Notes: a model not told the origin generated them from the letters alone. Shown: positions 16,517 to 23,667, counted from the first letter of the stretch. The stretch: DNA of 64,000 nt from Bog-473 sp963755375 (GCA_963755375.1 CAVWKG010000016.1:868001-932000); one strand, 5' to 3'. A program made the numbers and translations.

Positions 16517-17419
16517 ATGGCCCCGGTGCTGCCGGCGACGCGCCGTCGCCAGCACGTCCACGATGACAGCCAGCGGTGGGAGCGATTCACTCCGCGTCCG
16601 GACGACATCTTCATTACGACTCCGCCGAAGTCGGGGACGACATGGATGCAGGGCATCGTGGCTTCGCTGTTGTGGCCCCACGGCGACGCGCCTGCTCCCG
16701 CTTTCGACCTGAGCCCCTGGCTGGACGCCCGGATTGTTCCGTTGGACGACATGATCGCGAGGGTCGACGCGATCCCACACCGACGGTTCATCAAGACGCA
16801 CAGCCCAGCCGACTGCACGCCGATCTTCACGGAGTGCCGCTACCTCGCCGTCTATCGAGACGGGCGCGACGCGCTCGTCTCATTTGCAAACCACCGGCGC
16901 AAGATGCGGCCGGAAGTGGTTAGGGCCCTCAACGCCATCGCAGCCCGGGACGGCGTCGCACCATGGCCACCGGTGTGGGATGGCGACATGGACCAACTGT
17001 TCGACGAATGGGTCGACTGGGGGACGCCCATGGAACACCTGGCGTCGTGGTGGCCGAATCGCCACGAGCCGTTCGTGCTGCTCGTCCACTACGCCGACCT
17101 CATCCGCGACCTCGGCGGCGAGATGCGGCGCATCGCCGACTTTCTCGACGTCGACATCTCCACTGCGCTCTGGAGCGAGGTCGTAGAGCGGTGCAGGTTC
17201 GAGGCGATGAAGTCACAACATGAAGCATCGGCGATGCTAAAACAAGCCTTTCCCGAAGGCGCGACTGCATTCTTCAACCAGGGGACGAACGGGAGGTGGC
17301 GCGCCCAGCTCAGTGAGGCGCAACTTCGTCGACACGAGCAACTCGCCGCCGAACGCCTTCCCGAAGATGCCGCCCTGTGGCTCGAGCATGGTTCCCTCGC
17401 CCTGGGTGTGCTGCTCTGA
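16517..17419 (+). CDS. Sulfotransferase family protein (PAPS-dependent)
   Basis: The 300-residue product is a cytosolic-type sulfotransferase (Sulfotransfer_1). The 5'-phosphosulfate loop is TTPPKSGTTWMQ (about residues 33-45), the 3'-phosphate binding motif is VYRDGRDALVSFANH (about 113-127), KTHSP precedes it, and the C-terminal GTNGRWRAQLS corresponds to the family's GxxGxWK block, with Arg in place of Lys. It should transfer sulfate from PAPS to a hydroxyl or amine; the acceptor is unknown. The start at ATG 16517 leaves a short N-terminus before DSQRWERF, as in relatives; the frame is open to 16433. It has no neighbour in an operon, and no PAPS synthesis gene is in the window. Confidence 0.85.
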   Translation: MAPVLPATRRRQHVHDDSQRWERFTPRPDDIFITTPPKSGTTWMQGIVASLLWPHGDAPAPAFDLSPWLDARIVPLDDMIARVDAIPHRRFIKTHSPADCTPIFTECRYLAVYRDGRDALVSFANHRRKMRPEVVRALNAIAARDGVAPWPPVWDGDMDQLFDEWVDWGTPMEHLASWWPNRHEPFVLLVHYADLIRDLGGEMRRIADFLDVDISTALWSEVVERCRFEAMKSQHEASAMLKQAFPEGATAFFNQGTNGRWRAQLSEAQLRRHEQLAAERLPEDAALWLEHGSLALGVLL

Positions 17420-17730
17420 CTTCGCCCAACCTCGGGCGGTAGTGATGGTCTGATTGGGTCCACCCCGGGGCCGCCACCCGAGAGGTCCATCAGGAGCCGC
17501 AGCAGAGTCCGGAGGACAAAGACCCACCCATTGATCTGAATCTGCGGATCGACGACCTACGCGCACTGGGGGGCCGTCCCGGGCGGTCGCCCTGGGTCTG
17601 ATCCACGGGTGAAGACACTCGCCCCGATAACGCTGGACTCACCGTCCCCGAAGACCGGCTCACTACACCTAGCTAGCTGTACCACTCGTCCCGTTCGGGG
17701 CTACCCGCTAGGCGGCGCCGGCGGGCCGGG
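17420..17730. other. Intergenic, nothing recognised
   Basis: About 310 bp between the sulfotransferase and a small minus-strand gene. GC-rich dyads are present (for example the CCTCGGGCGG and CCGCCACCCGAGAGG elements near 17431-17485) that could act as a transcription terminator for the sulfotransferase gene, though no T-run follows. Confidence 0.3.
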
Positions 17731-17988
17731 TCAGAGGTCGAAGCTGCCGCCGTGGAGCTTGCCGGTGCTGTCAACGTGGTACGAGGGGCGCTCATGGCCC
17801 GGGCCGGCGACGACGCGGGTACCGGGCTCGGGTCTCCACCCATCTGCTCGGCGAAGGTCCCGCTCGGCGGCGGCCTCAGCGGCGCGCCGGTTGGAGAGTG
17901 CGCGCAGAGGGTCACGCGCCGTTTCGTCGCCGTTCGCCAGCCGCTCGATCAGGGCTGCGTACTCGAGGTCGTCATCGGCATCGCTCAC
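17731..17988 (-). CDS. Small acidic/charged hypothetical protein
   Basis: An 85-residue product starts at GTG 17988 behind AAGAGGG at a good distance. The N-terminal half is helical and charged (DADDDLEYAALIERLANGDE, then SNRRAAEAAAERDLRRADGW). The C-terminal part is Gly/Pro-rich (GTRVVAGPGHERPSYHVDS). I recognise no family. Codon use looks like real coding sequence of this genome (G/C at third positions). TTG 17994 is an alternative start. Confidence 0.45.
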   Translation of the reverse strand: MSDADDDLEYAALIERLANGDETARDPLRALSNRRAAEAAAERDLRRADGWRPEPGTRVVAGPGHERPSYHVDSTGKLHGGSFDL

Positions 17989-18107
17989 GATCAACCCTCT
18001 TAGCTCTCGGCTGGGTCAACGCCCCCGCCCCGAGGCGGTGACCCAGGAACCATCGCAGAACCGCATCGGGGACGGGGAGCGCAAGGTGCTGCGGACTCTC
18101 GCCCGGG

Positions 18108-18224
18108 CAACGCGCCGCCATTTACCGCGAGATGGCGCTGCGGATCACCTATGACCCCGCCGAGCCCGACCGCGTCGTGGTCGAGGTCGACGCGTGTACA
18201 GGACTTGGTGTCGGAGGGGGACTT
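18108..18224 (+). pseudogene. C-terminal tail of a serine integrase running into the att site
   Basis: The frame reads QRAAIYREMALRITYDP, then AEPDRVVVEVDACTG and VGGG. This resembles the C-terminal end of actinobacterial large serine recombinases (LYxxLGLxxTYDP...VxVxA...ACxxVRVGGGT). In those proteins the final VGGGT-stop is encoded by the tRNA-derived att sequence. Here the same bases (GTCGGAGGGG) begin the tRNA-Leu 3' repeat at 18209. One G is missing relative to the intact tRNA at 23584, so the stop codon is lost. The recombinase body (catalytic serine, resolvase domain) is not found upstream. The identification rests on about 40 residues. Confidence 0.45.
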
Positions 18225-18259
18225 GAACCCCCACGCCCTTGCGGACACCAGCCCCGCAA
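18209..18259 (-). repeat. att-like duplicate of the tRNA-Leu 3' part
   Basis: These 51 bp repeat the 3' half of the tRNA-Leu gene (23584-23634), in the same orientation. They cover the acceptor 3' strand, T arm, variable arm and part of the anticodon arm. There is one G deletion in the GGGGGG run and a few substitutions, and similarity fades in the anticodon loop. The 5' half of a tRNA is absent, so it is not a second tRNA gene. The position, downstream of the tRNA 3' end, is that of a distal attachment site. Confidence 0.7.
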
Positions 18260-18407
18260 TACGGGACGGCTAGGCACGAAATCAGAACCGTCCAGTTCAG
18301 AGCATGAATAGTGCGACACGTAGCGACACGTCAGGACGCCAGTTCCCATGTCGCTAATGCAGTTTATGCACGGCGCCGGCGGCTCTCCCCTGATCTACCC
18401 TCGACCC

Positions 18408-18719
18408 GTGGGAGTGAACGCCGAGCACAGCGCCGAGCGCTACCGGCTCCCCGATTGGGTCTATGCGGTGATCTGTGTCGCCGTATTGCTCGGACTTGGC
18501 TGGGTCCTCCAACACGGCATCCCCGTCCTGGTTGACCACCTACGGAGCGGCCAGACCACCCCGGCGCACGTCAAGACGACCGACACGACTACCACGACCA
18601 ACGCCCTGTCACCGAGCCTCAGGCCGACCACGCCAACCACCGCACAAATCGTGCCCGTGCCCGCCAACACGAACTGCCCGACCTGCATCCCTCAGCCCCA
18701 GTTCGCTCCAGCCCCGTGA
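18408..18719 (+). CDS. Small single-pass membrane protein, hypothetical
   Basis: From GTG 18408 the product has 103 residues. There is a short cytoplasmic N-terminus (AEHSAERYRLPDW), one transmembrane helix (VYAVICVAVLLGLGWVLQ, about residues 18-35), and an extracytoplasmic tail rich in Thr/Pro (TTTTTNALSPS, TTPTTAQ) with a CPTC pair near the end. ATG 18348 in the same frame is a possible alternative start. Its stop overlaps the start of the next gene (GTGA at 18716-18719), so the two are translationally coupled. Confidence 0.55.
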   Translation: MGVNAEHSAERYRLPDWVYAVICVAVLLGLGWVLQHGIPVLVDHLRSGQTTPAHVKTTDTTTTTNALSPSLRPTTPTTAQIVPVPANTNCPTCIPQPQFAPAP

Positions 18720-18949
18720 GCCCGATGCCCCAACCCGGCGACCCCTGCCCTGGCTTCGTCGCCCAGCCCGGCCAGTGCTGGCAGATGATCTACGACCGGC
18801 AGCTCCAGGCGAACCACTGTCAGGAGGCACCGTCGTGGACGGGGCGGTCGTTTAGTCCGTCACGCGACCGCTGGTGGCGGGTGTGGGCTTGTCCCGAGCA
18901 CCTCGAAGGACTGACGGGGCTGCGAGAGTTCGGGCGGCCGAAGGGCTAA
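18716..18949 (+). CDS. Small Cys/Trp-rich hypothetical protein
   Basis: This 77-residue product starts at GTG 18716, overlapping the stop of the upstream membrane-protein gene. It contains four Cys (GDPCPGF, GQCWQMIYD, NHCQEAP, VWACPEHLEGL) and many aromatic residues, so a small metal-binding or disulphide fold is possible. The last residues HLEGLTGLREFG recur in a degraded copy at 20333-20403, and the first residues (MPQPG) recur at 19418-19450. Function unknown. Confidence 0.55.
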   Translation: MSPMPQPGDPCPGFVAQPGQCWQMIYDRQLQANHCQEAPSWTGRSFSPSRDRWWRVWACPEHLEGLTGLREFGRPKG

Positions 18950-19197
18950 CAGGAGTTGTGGGACAGTTGCGCAAAGTGGGGGCGTTCGTACCGTTCCATT
19001 GTTAGCTCGCACGAGGCAAGATCCCCGACGCCACCGGAGTGGGATGCCTCGGCGAGGGGTGATCGTGAGGCGGGGGTGGCCGATTCAGTCTCCGGTAGGG
19101 CTGAATCGCGTCCCTTGGCCCGCCAGTCACCCCTCATGGATGACGATTTTGCAGGATGATTGGTCCACCGTGGGAGGGTGCGTGCTCGGGCTCGACC

Positions 19198-19410
19198 TTG
19201 AATGCCTCCGAGAGTTTCGAGATCGTCGTGAAAGGACGACTGAGTCCGACCCTGATCGCGGTCATTGACGGATTCGAGGTCAGCCGGTGCGACCATGGCG
19301 AGACACACCTCGTCGGATGGGTACCGGATCAGGCGGCCTTGCATGGCACTCTCGAAAGGCTCCGGGATCTGGACATCGAGCTGGTATCGGTCAACGTCAA
19401 GCAGGGCTGA
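19198..19410 (+). CDS. Small conserved-looking hypothetical protein
   Basis: From TTG 19198 the product has 70 residues, with an alternating hydrophobic pattern typical of a small alpha/beta domain (SFEIVVKGRLSPTLIAVIDG, then HLVGWVPDQAALHGTLERLRDLDIELVSV). The last part has the look of a GYD/ACT-like beta-alpha-beta unit, but I cannot assign a family. ATG 19156 would add 14 residues of poor quality. It is preceded by a hairpin CGATTCAG...CTGAATCG at about 19080-19107. Confidence 0.55.
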   Translation: MNASESFEIVVKGRLSPTLIAVIDGFEVSRCDHGETHLVGWVPDQAALHGTLERLRDLDIELVSVNVKQG

Positions 19411-20033
19411 ACTTGTCATGGACCCGATGCCCCAGCCAGGCGAACGCCTGCCGCCCCCGCTACGGACGCGTAGCCATCGCATACACGTCCACCTGACCGG
19501 CGACGGGGAGCTTGATCCTGACGGGCCGAGCGCGGAAACCAAACGATCGTTTGCAACCTGGGTGTATCGCGGCCATGATTTCGCCGGGTATCCCCACCGC
19601 CGTTCCCGCCAACGGCGTGGTGTGCCCGTTTGGGGGTGAGGATTGCCCCAACCTTGCGTGTACCGCCGCCCAAGGTTGGGGCGTCCCCCTCCGGCATGGA
19701 AATCAACGAGCGCACAAATCGGCCGAGGGCACAGCGTCTCCTTGTGCCCATCTTTCGGTAGCTGTGCCAACTTGGCGCCACGCTGCGCCAACTTGAGTTC
19801 GTTCGAGAACAATGTCGACGCGGTTGGTCCTTGACCTTGGTTGGTGCGGGGCGCATCATGCCGCGAACAAGAGTGGCCCGGCGGGTGCGCCTCCTGCCCG
19901 GTAGGTTGATCGCTCTCACTTTTGGGCATATACGTGTTGCACCCCCGCTCGTCACGACGTGGTGGGCGTGAGCGAGTCCCCCCGAGGGGTTGGGGAGTTT
20001 GCTCCGCGTAAGTGTTTACCGGGAGGTTGGGGA
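19411..20033. other. Gene-poor stretch with a long hairpin
   Basis: Just after the previous gene, 19418-19450 encodes MDPMPQPGE, a likely remnant of the start of a paralogue of the Cys/Trp-rich gene at 18716. The strongest structure is a perfect 12-bp inverted repeat GCCCCAACCTTG (19645-19656) / CAAGGTTGGGGC (19671-19682) with a 14-base loop, further flanked by GGGGG (19631-19636) and CCCCC (19685-19689). I see no supported gene over the rest. Confidence 0.45.
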
Positions 20034-20240
20034 ATGCGAGAAACGGGTCATCTGCGCGCGTGTAGGTGCGGCGATTCCTATGAGTCACACCAGCACTACC
20101 GCAGCGGTTCGGATTGCTCGAGGTGCTGCGACTGCGGGCACTATCGAGCAATAATCACCCGATCGGGTGATCTCCGGGCTGTGACCGATGGGCATACTCG
20201 TGGAGCACCTAACTGCGTCAGTCGCGTCGTCGGGGTGTAG
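20034..20240 (+). CDS. Cys-rich small protein, possible zinc ribbon
   Basis: ATG 20034 follows GGGAGGT at seven bases and opens a 68-residue frame with six Cys in the first half: RACRCGD, then GSDCSRCCDCGHY. The spacing CxC ... CxxCCxC with a following His resembles small zinc-binding knuckles, but I cannot name a family. Function unknown. It lies between two hairpins and is probably transcribed with the gene at 20400. Confidence 0.5.
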   Translation: MRETGHLRACRCGDSYESHQHYRSGSDCSRCCDCGHYRAIITRSGDLRAVTDGHTRGAPNCVSRVVGV

Positions 20241-20275
20241 GGCACCCAACCTGGTTCGGGAGGATGGTGCCTACG

Positions 20276-20311
20276 ACAACAGTCCCGTCGCTTCAGGCGC
20301 GGGGCTGTTGT
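20276..20311 (+). repeat. 12-bp hairpin, possible terminator
   Basis: ACAACAGTCCCG (20276-20287) pairs with CGGGGCTGTTGT (20300-20311), one mismatch (T opposite G, wobble), loop of 12 bases. It lies 35 bp after the Cys-rich gene. Only a short T stretch follows, so it is a weak intrinsic terminator or a processing signal. Confidence 0.5.
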
Positions 20312-20332
20312 TATCGAACGAGCGGCTCCCTT

Positions 20333-20403
20333 TGGTGGCGAGTGTGGGGCCTGGAGCACCTCGAGGACTGACGCGTCTGCGGGAGTTTGGGCGCTCACAT
20401 TGA
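20333..20403 (+). pseudogene. Remnant of a second copy of the Cys/Trp-rich gene (C-terminus)
   Basis: The bases encode WWRVWGLEHLE and then, one base out of frame, GLTRLREFGRSH with a stop at 20401-20403. This parallels WWRVWACPEHLE and GLTGLREFG at the end of the intact gene 18716-18949. The stop overlaps the TTG start of the next gene (TTGA at 20400), repeating the coupled arrangement seen at 18716. Confidence 0.5.
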
Positions 20404-20639
20404 CGGGCAGTCCTGGGAACGTGACGGCTCCGTACGTCGACATAGATCCCGAGGCGATCCTGATCCGGATGCGAGTGGACGCCTCTTGGTGGCACATCAT
20501 TGACACCGAGCGATCGCTCACATGGTGTGACCTGTTTCTGTTACAGGGCAGTGAACGACGCCCCCTCAGCGAGACACCCGAAGATCGCCGCTGCGAGACC
20601 TGCGTCAGTCGATTCGGCGAGGACGTCGTTCGCAGCTGA
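20400..20639 (+). CDS. Small hypothetical protein with CxxC pair
   Basis: The 79-residue product (TTG 20400; GTG 20421 is an alternative) reads as a globular small domain. It has VDASWWHIIDTE, LTWCDLF and RRPLSETPEDRRCETCVSRFGE. The WHxxD...TWC...RRCExC pattern occurs in actinobacterial hypothetical proteins thought to bind zinc through the three Cys and the His. This is recalled from general pattern and not from a named family. A strong terminator follows 64 bp downstream. Confidence 0.5.
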   Translation: MTGSPGNVTAPYVDIDPEAILIRMRVDASWWHIIDTERSLTWCDLFLLQGSERRPLSETPEDRRCETCVSRFGEDVVRS

Positions 20640-20702
20640 CGGTCGACGCGAGACTCGAGGATGTGATTCAAGATCCAGGCCCTCCGTGCCGAGAATCTCA
20701 CC

Positions 20703-20737
20703 GGACGGCCCGACCGACACGGGCCGTCCGTTCCTTT
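20703..20737 (+). terminator. Intrinsic terminator
   Basis: GGACGGCCCG (20703-20712) pairs perfectly with CGGGCCGTCC (20720-20729) across a 7-base loop and is followed by GTTCCTTTTC. It terminates the short plus-strand gene at 20400-20639. Confidence 0.8.
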
Positions 20738-20747
20738 TCAAAGGGCA

Positions 20748-20791
20748 CAACACCCCGGCGTATCCACCAAAGCGCCGGGGGTGTTGCGCGT
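20748..20791. repeat. GC-rich hairpin
   Basis: CAACACCCCGGCG and CGCCGGGGGTGTTG form an almost perfect stem separated by about 13 bases. No T-run follows on either strand. It lies between the terminator at 20703 and the longer dyad at 20901. Confidence 0.55.
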
Positions 20792-20900
20792 CAGGAGACG
20801 CTGCACATATCCGTTTCGAAGCCGGCCCCCGGCGCCGCACAGGAGGGATAGCGACACCGACTGCACGAAAGCAAGGAGGGTGGATTGCCGATATGTAGGA

Positions 20901-20955
20901 CGAACGGCGCCGGCGCCATCCTCTCCACCCCCTCAAGATGGCGCCGGCCCGTTCG
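20901..20955. repeat. Long inverted repeat (about 19 bp arms)
   Basis: CGAACGGCGCCGGCGCCATC (20901-20920) pairs with GATGGCGCCGGCCCGTTCG (20937-20955), with one base bulged, around a C-rich loop of 16 bases. There is no U-tract, and no gene is in the 140 bp on either side. It could be a terminus or recombination site, or a regulatory dyad. Confidence 0.6.
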
Positions 20956-21095
20956 CGTTCCGCTTCGGCGGGGTCGCTGCACGTCCGTAGGAGTACTTAT
21001 TGATCCCAGTCCGGCGACCAATCTACAAACCACCTACTGAGTCCGACGATCTCTAATGTCGTACGGACAATCTCGACCGGTCTCGTCAGTATCAG

Positions 21096-21328
21096 CTAGC
21101 CCAGTCCGTCGGCCCGGATGCGATTCCTCGCCATCACCAGAGCTGAGATGCCGGTGGAATCGATGAACGTGAGGTCCGACAGATCGACGACGACGGTAGA
21201 ACCAGCCACATCCACCAGCGCAAGCGCGAAGTCATAGGCGGACACGATGTCCAACTCGCCGTGCGGCGCGACGATGTGGACGTCGGGAATGTTGCGGGTG
21301 GTGATGCTGAACTCGGGCGAGAGGCCAT
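21096..21328 (-). pseudogene. STAS-domain protein (anti-sigma factor antagonist type), start out of frame
   Basis: The minus strand encodes EFSITTRNIPDVHIVAPHGE, then LDIVSAYDFALALVDVAGS, then VVVDLSDLTFIDSTGISALV and MARNRIRADGLG with a stop at 21096-21098. This is a complete SpoIIAA/RsbV-type STAS domain with the FIDSTG phosphorylation loop (Ser in DST). No ATG, GTG or TTG precedes it in frame before a stop. The only good start, ATG at 21328-21326, is one base out of phase (233 bp to the stop). A single base loss within the first ten codons (a CTCTCGCCC stretch) explains this. If intact it would be about 77 residues and act in partner-switching control of a sigma factor. Confidence 0.65.
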
Positions 21329-21800
21329 TTCCGCCGAAGGTTGCAGATGGCGGTTTGCCAGGAGGCAGGTCAGCTCACTCAACGCTATCCCCAATGAGCA
21401 TCTGCGCGGCGAAAGCCTAACGAACCACCCGAACGGGTGATTGTTGTCCGATGTCCGCCTGCAGACTTAACCGTAGGCACGCGAAGTTCCGCCCAAGTCC
21501 TGCAACGTGCCCACTGGACTGTCACGTCCAGGGATACCCGTCTGTACCTGCGGCGTGCGCAGCCAGCGAGACGACCCCGGCCCGTCGTATCGGACCGGGG
21601 TCGTTTTGTCTTGTCGGCAGTCGATGCCGTCCGATTGAGGGTCCGTGGATTCGCGTGCCGTGATTCTCACCCCGGCAGGAACCGAAAGTCAGAATCACAG
21701 TAAAAGGCGGCATACCCCTTGACCCTCGTTCGCCGCGAGGTTAAACCGCAACCATTGGCGATTGTGGATAGCGCGCGGCGCTTCCACGAGGAGGTTCCCG
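21329..21800. other. Intergenic with one terminator
   Basis: Apart from the terminator at 21571-21608, I see no gene. Short frames on both strands overlap each other and carry no recognisable domain. The right end holds the leader of the secreted protein gene at 21801, with GAGGAGG at 21789-21795. Confidence 0.4.
21571..21608 (+). terminator. Intrinsic terminator hairpin
   Basis: ACGACCCCGG (21571-21580) pairs perfectly with CCGGGGTCGT (21595-21604) and is followed by TTTGTCTTG on the plus strand. No obvious plus-strand gene directly precedes it, so the transcript it ends may be a lost gene or a small RNA. Confidence 0.7.
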
Positions 21801-23315
21801 ATGACGGTACGTCGGTTGGTTCGTGTCCTTGTTGCGCCATTGCTGATGCTGATGGTCGCAGGGGCATTCTCCGTGGTCGGTACGAGTGCGGCGAGTGCAG
21901 CTCCCCATTTCGGCAACACCTTCGGCAACGCCTTCGGCAGATCCGGTCACCCCTCGGGCCCATTTGGGGGGTTCTTTGGTCCTACCTACATGTGCACCGG
22001 CGGCAACATTCCTCCGGGCACGTACAACTCGATGATCATCGCCGGTGACTGCTACATGCCAGCTGGGACGATCGCTGTCCGGGGAGCCCTCTTCGTTGCG
22101 CCGGGTGACTTGCTCGACGCCGCCACTCCTGGTGACCCAGCGGCAGGGCCCGTCGTGCCGGCGACCCTCTCGGTCGGAGGGAGCGTTGCGGTCGGTAGCG
22201 GTGCAGTACTCATCTTGGGCTGCTCACCGAATATCTTCTGCTCGAGCCCCCCGGGGATCACCAATGACCGCATCGGCGGGAACCTAACTGGTTACGGGGC
22301 GCTCGGGGTAGTGCTCCATTCAGCCTCCGTCGGGGGCAGCGTTGCCCTCCTCGGTGGCGGGGGTGGCGCCAATTGCAACACCACGCCGCCCACCGCCCCG
22401 AGTGTCACCGCCGCTCCCGCTCCGTGGTCCGCAGACGCGTCGCTGAACTTCACCCCGGTCTACAGCGACTTCGAGGACACTACCGTCGGCGGAAATCTCA
22501 CCATCAGCGGGCTGCAGTCGTGCTGGCTTGGCACGCTCAGAGACCAGGTTGGCGGGAGCACCACCATCGTCAATAACACCATGGCCGATCCCGACGCTAT
22601 GGAGGTCGGCAGCAACTTGATCAGCGGGAATATGAGCTGCTTCGGTAACTCCGCTGGCGGTGTGTCAACGGTCCAGTTCGGCGACGGCGGGGCTGCCCCG
22701 AGCATGGTGGGCGGCTGGGCTATCGGTCAATGTGGATTCAATGTTCAGGTGCTAAACCCGGCGCCCGAAGCTCTGGCACAGGAGACACCGCCACAGACCT
22801 GCACCCCAACAACGTGCATCCCCGAGCACATCTCGGTGAGCACTCATACCCTGGGGACCTACTACGGGACGCACACCCAGGTGGGTGCGAGCCTTGACAC
22901 TCTGTCCCTCGGCGTGACCGAATCAGGCAACACGCTCGGCGCCGAGTTGAACAACGTCGTCTTTGGCGGGACGGGTCTGACGGGAACAGTCACGGCGGTG
23001 TACCCACCGACCACGGCCGACCCGCTTGGATCGACCGGTGAGTCGGTCATCACCACCGTCCATCCCGATGGCTCGGAGTCGTTCCAGGCCGACGATGTCT
23101 GCGGCGTGTGCTCATTTGATAGCCAGAGCGGTTCGACGGCAATCAGGGCCTATGGGACAGTCTCCCCAAGTGGAGTAGTCAGCGGCACTTTCCTCGTCAC
23201 CTCGGGCGGCGCCTCGAGCGGTGGATTGGCAACGCTGGCCGGTTACGGCACGTTTTCCAGTTGGGGTCAACCGGCTGGGACATTGGGCCTCGTAGAGCAC
23301 CTCGAGATTACCTGA
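21801..23315 (+). CDS. Large secreted Gly/Thr-rich protein with polymer-forming-like repeats
   Basis: ATG 21801 follows GAGGAGG. The 504-residue product has a signal peptide (VRRLVRVLVAPLLMLMVAGAF, cleavage near ASAAPHFG). The mature part is dominated by short beta-helix-like units (VRGALFVAPGD, SVGGSVAVGSGAV, IGGNLTGYGAL, SVGGSVALLGG, VGGNLTISGLQS, VGGSTTIVNN, VGSNLISGN), reminiscent of bactofilin/polymer-forming domains. A C-terminal beta-rich domain starts after about residue 340 (HTLGTYYGTHTQVGAS). Paired Cys are scattered. A surface or matrix protein is plausible. It is the last gene before the tRNA-Leu and the only large gene in the island. Confidence 0.8.
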   Translation: MTVRRLVRVLVAPLLMLMVAGAFSVVGTSAASAAPHFGNTFGNAFGRSGHPSGPFGGFFGPTYMCTGGNIPPGTYNSMIIAGDCYMPAGTIAVRGALFVAPGDLLDAATPGDPAAGPVVPATLSVGGSVAVGSGAVLILGCSPNIFCSSPPGITNDRIGGNLTGYGALGVVLHSASVGGSVALLGGGGGANCNTTPPTAPSVTAAPAPWSADASLNFTPVYSDFEDTTVGGNLTISGLQSCWLGTLRDQVGGSTTIVNNTMADPDAMEVGSNLISGNMSCFGNSAGGVSTVQFGDGGAAPSMVGGWAIGQCGFNVQVLNPAPEALAQETPPQTCTPTTCIPEHISVSTHTLGTYYGTHTQVGASLDTLSLGVTESGNTLGAELNNVVFGGTGLTGTVTAVYPPTTADPLGSTGESVITTVHPDGSESFQADDVCGVCSFDSQSGSTAIRAYGTVSPSGVVSGTFLVTSGGASSGGLATLAGYGTFSSWGQPAGTLGLVEHLEIT

Positions 23316-23319
23316 GGGG

Positions 23320-23474
23320 GTTCCGCCGGGGAGGGTCGATAGGTGCAGCGGGCCGGCTGCGGCGGTCCTGTTTCCCGCCTTAAGCGCAAAGAATGTCGCG
23401 ACGGCTAGCCCGCCAGTCGTGATTGCAAGGCCACCAGTGAATCCGACCAACCACCATGTCGCAGTGTCTGACAC
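23320..23474 (-). pseudogene. Possible truncated small membrane protein
   Basis: The minus strand opens with MSDTATWWLVGFTGGLAI and a hydrophobic run TTGGLAVATFFALKAG, a plausible single membrane helix of a type common in actinobacterial hypothetical proteins. After about 45 residues the frame continues antisense into the coding part of the secreted protein gene, where it has no meaning. It may be a gene start cut off by the neighbouring insertion. Confidence 0.25.
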
Positions 23475-23583
23475 GCCCCACCGACCCCCTGTGGATTCGC
23501 TATTGCACGCTTATTGCACGCCCGCCATTTCCAGTCTGTCGTAACGTTGTTGTGTCAGCTCAGAAAGTGTCAGTGACCTGCAG

Positions 23584-23667
23584 TGTCGGAGGGGGGACTT
23601 GAACCCCCACGCCCTTGCGGGCACCAGCCCCTCAAGCTGGCGCGTCTGCCTATTCCGCCACTCCGAC
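23584..23667 (-). tRNA. tRNA-Leu(GAG)
   Basis: Read on the minus strand, the acceptor arms GTCGGAG and CTCCGAC pair fully, with discriminator A at 23584. The D arm contains GGCGGAATAGGCAGACGC, the anticodon stem CCAGC/GCTGG encloses the loop TTGAGGG with anticodon GAG (reads CUC). A long class-II variable arm (TGCCCGCAAGGGCG) and a T arm GGGGGTTCAAGTCCCCC follow. CCA is not encoded. The 3' half is duplicated at 18209-18259, marking this gene as an integration site. Confidence 0.93.

Larger units (their letters stand above)
18260..23583. mobile_element. Putative genomic island at tRNA-Leu
   Basis: The 5.3 kb between the partial tRNA-Leu copy (18209-18259) and the intact tRNA-Leu (23584-23667) have the layout of an element integrated at a tRNA 3' end. 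They contain small hypothetical genes, hairpins, a broken STAS gene and one large secreted protein, with no housekeeping gene and no complete integrase, so the element is not autonomous. The integrase tail at 18108 lies outside, on the far side of the distal repeat, which fits a second, older element in tandem. Confidence 0.5.

Noticed and set aside
18209..18290. A second tRNA-Leu gene
   Set aside because: Only the 3' half is present; no D arm or 5' acceptor strand follows, and the T-arm stem has lost a base. It is better explained as an att duplicate.
19416..19955. 179-residue minus-strand protein
   Set aside because: Composition is Arg/Ser/Gly-rich, it spans the long hairpin at 19645-19682 and shows no recognisable structure.
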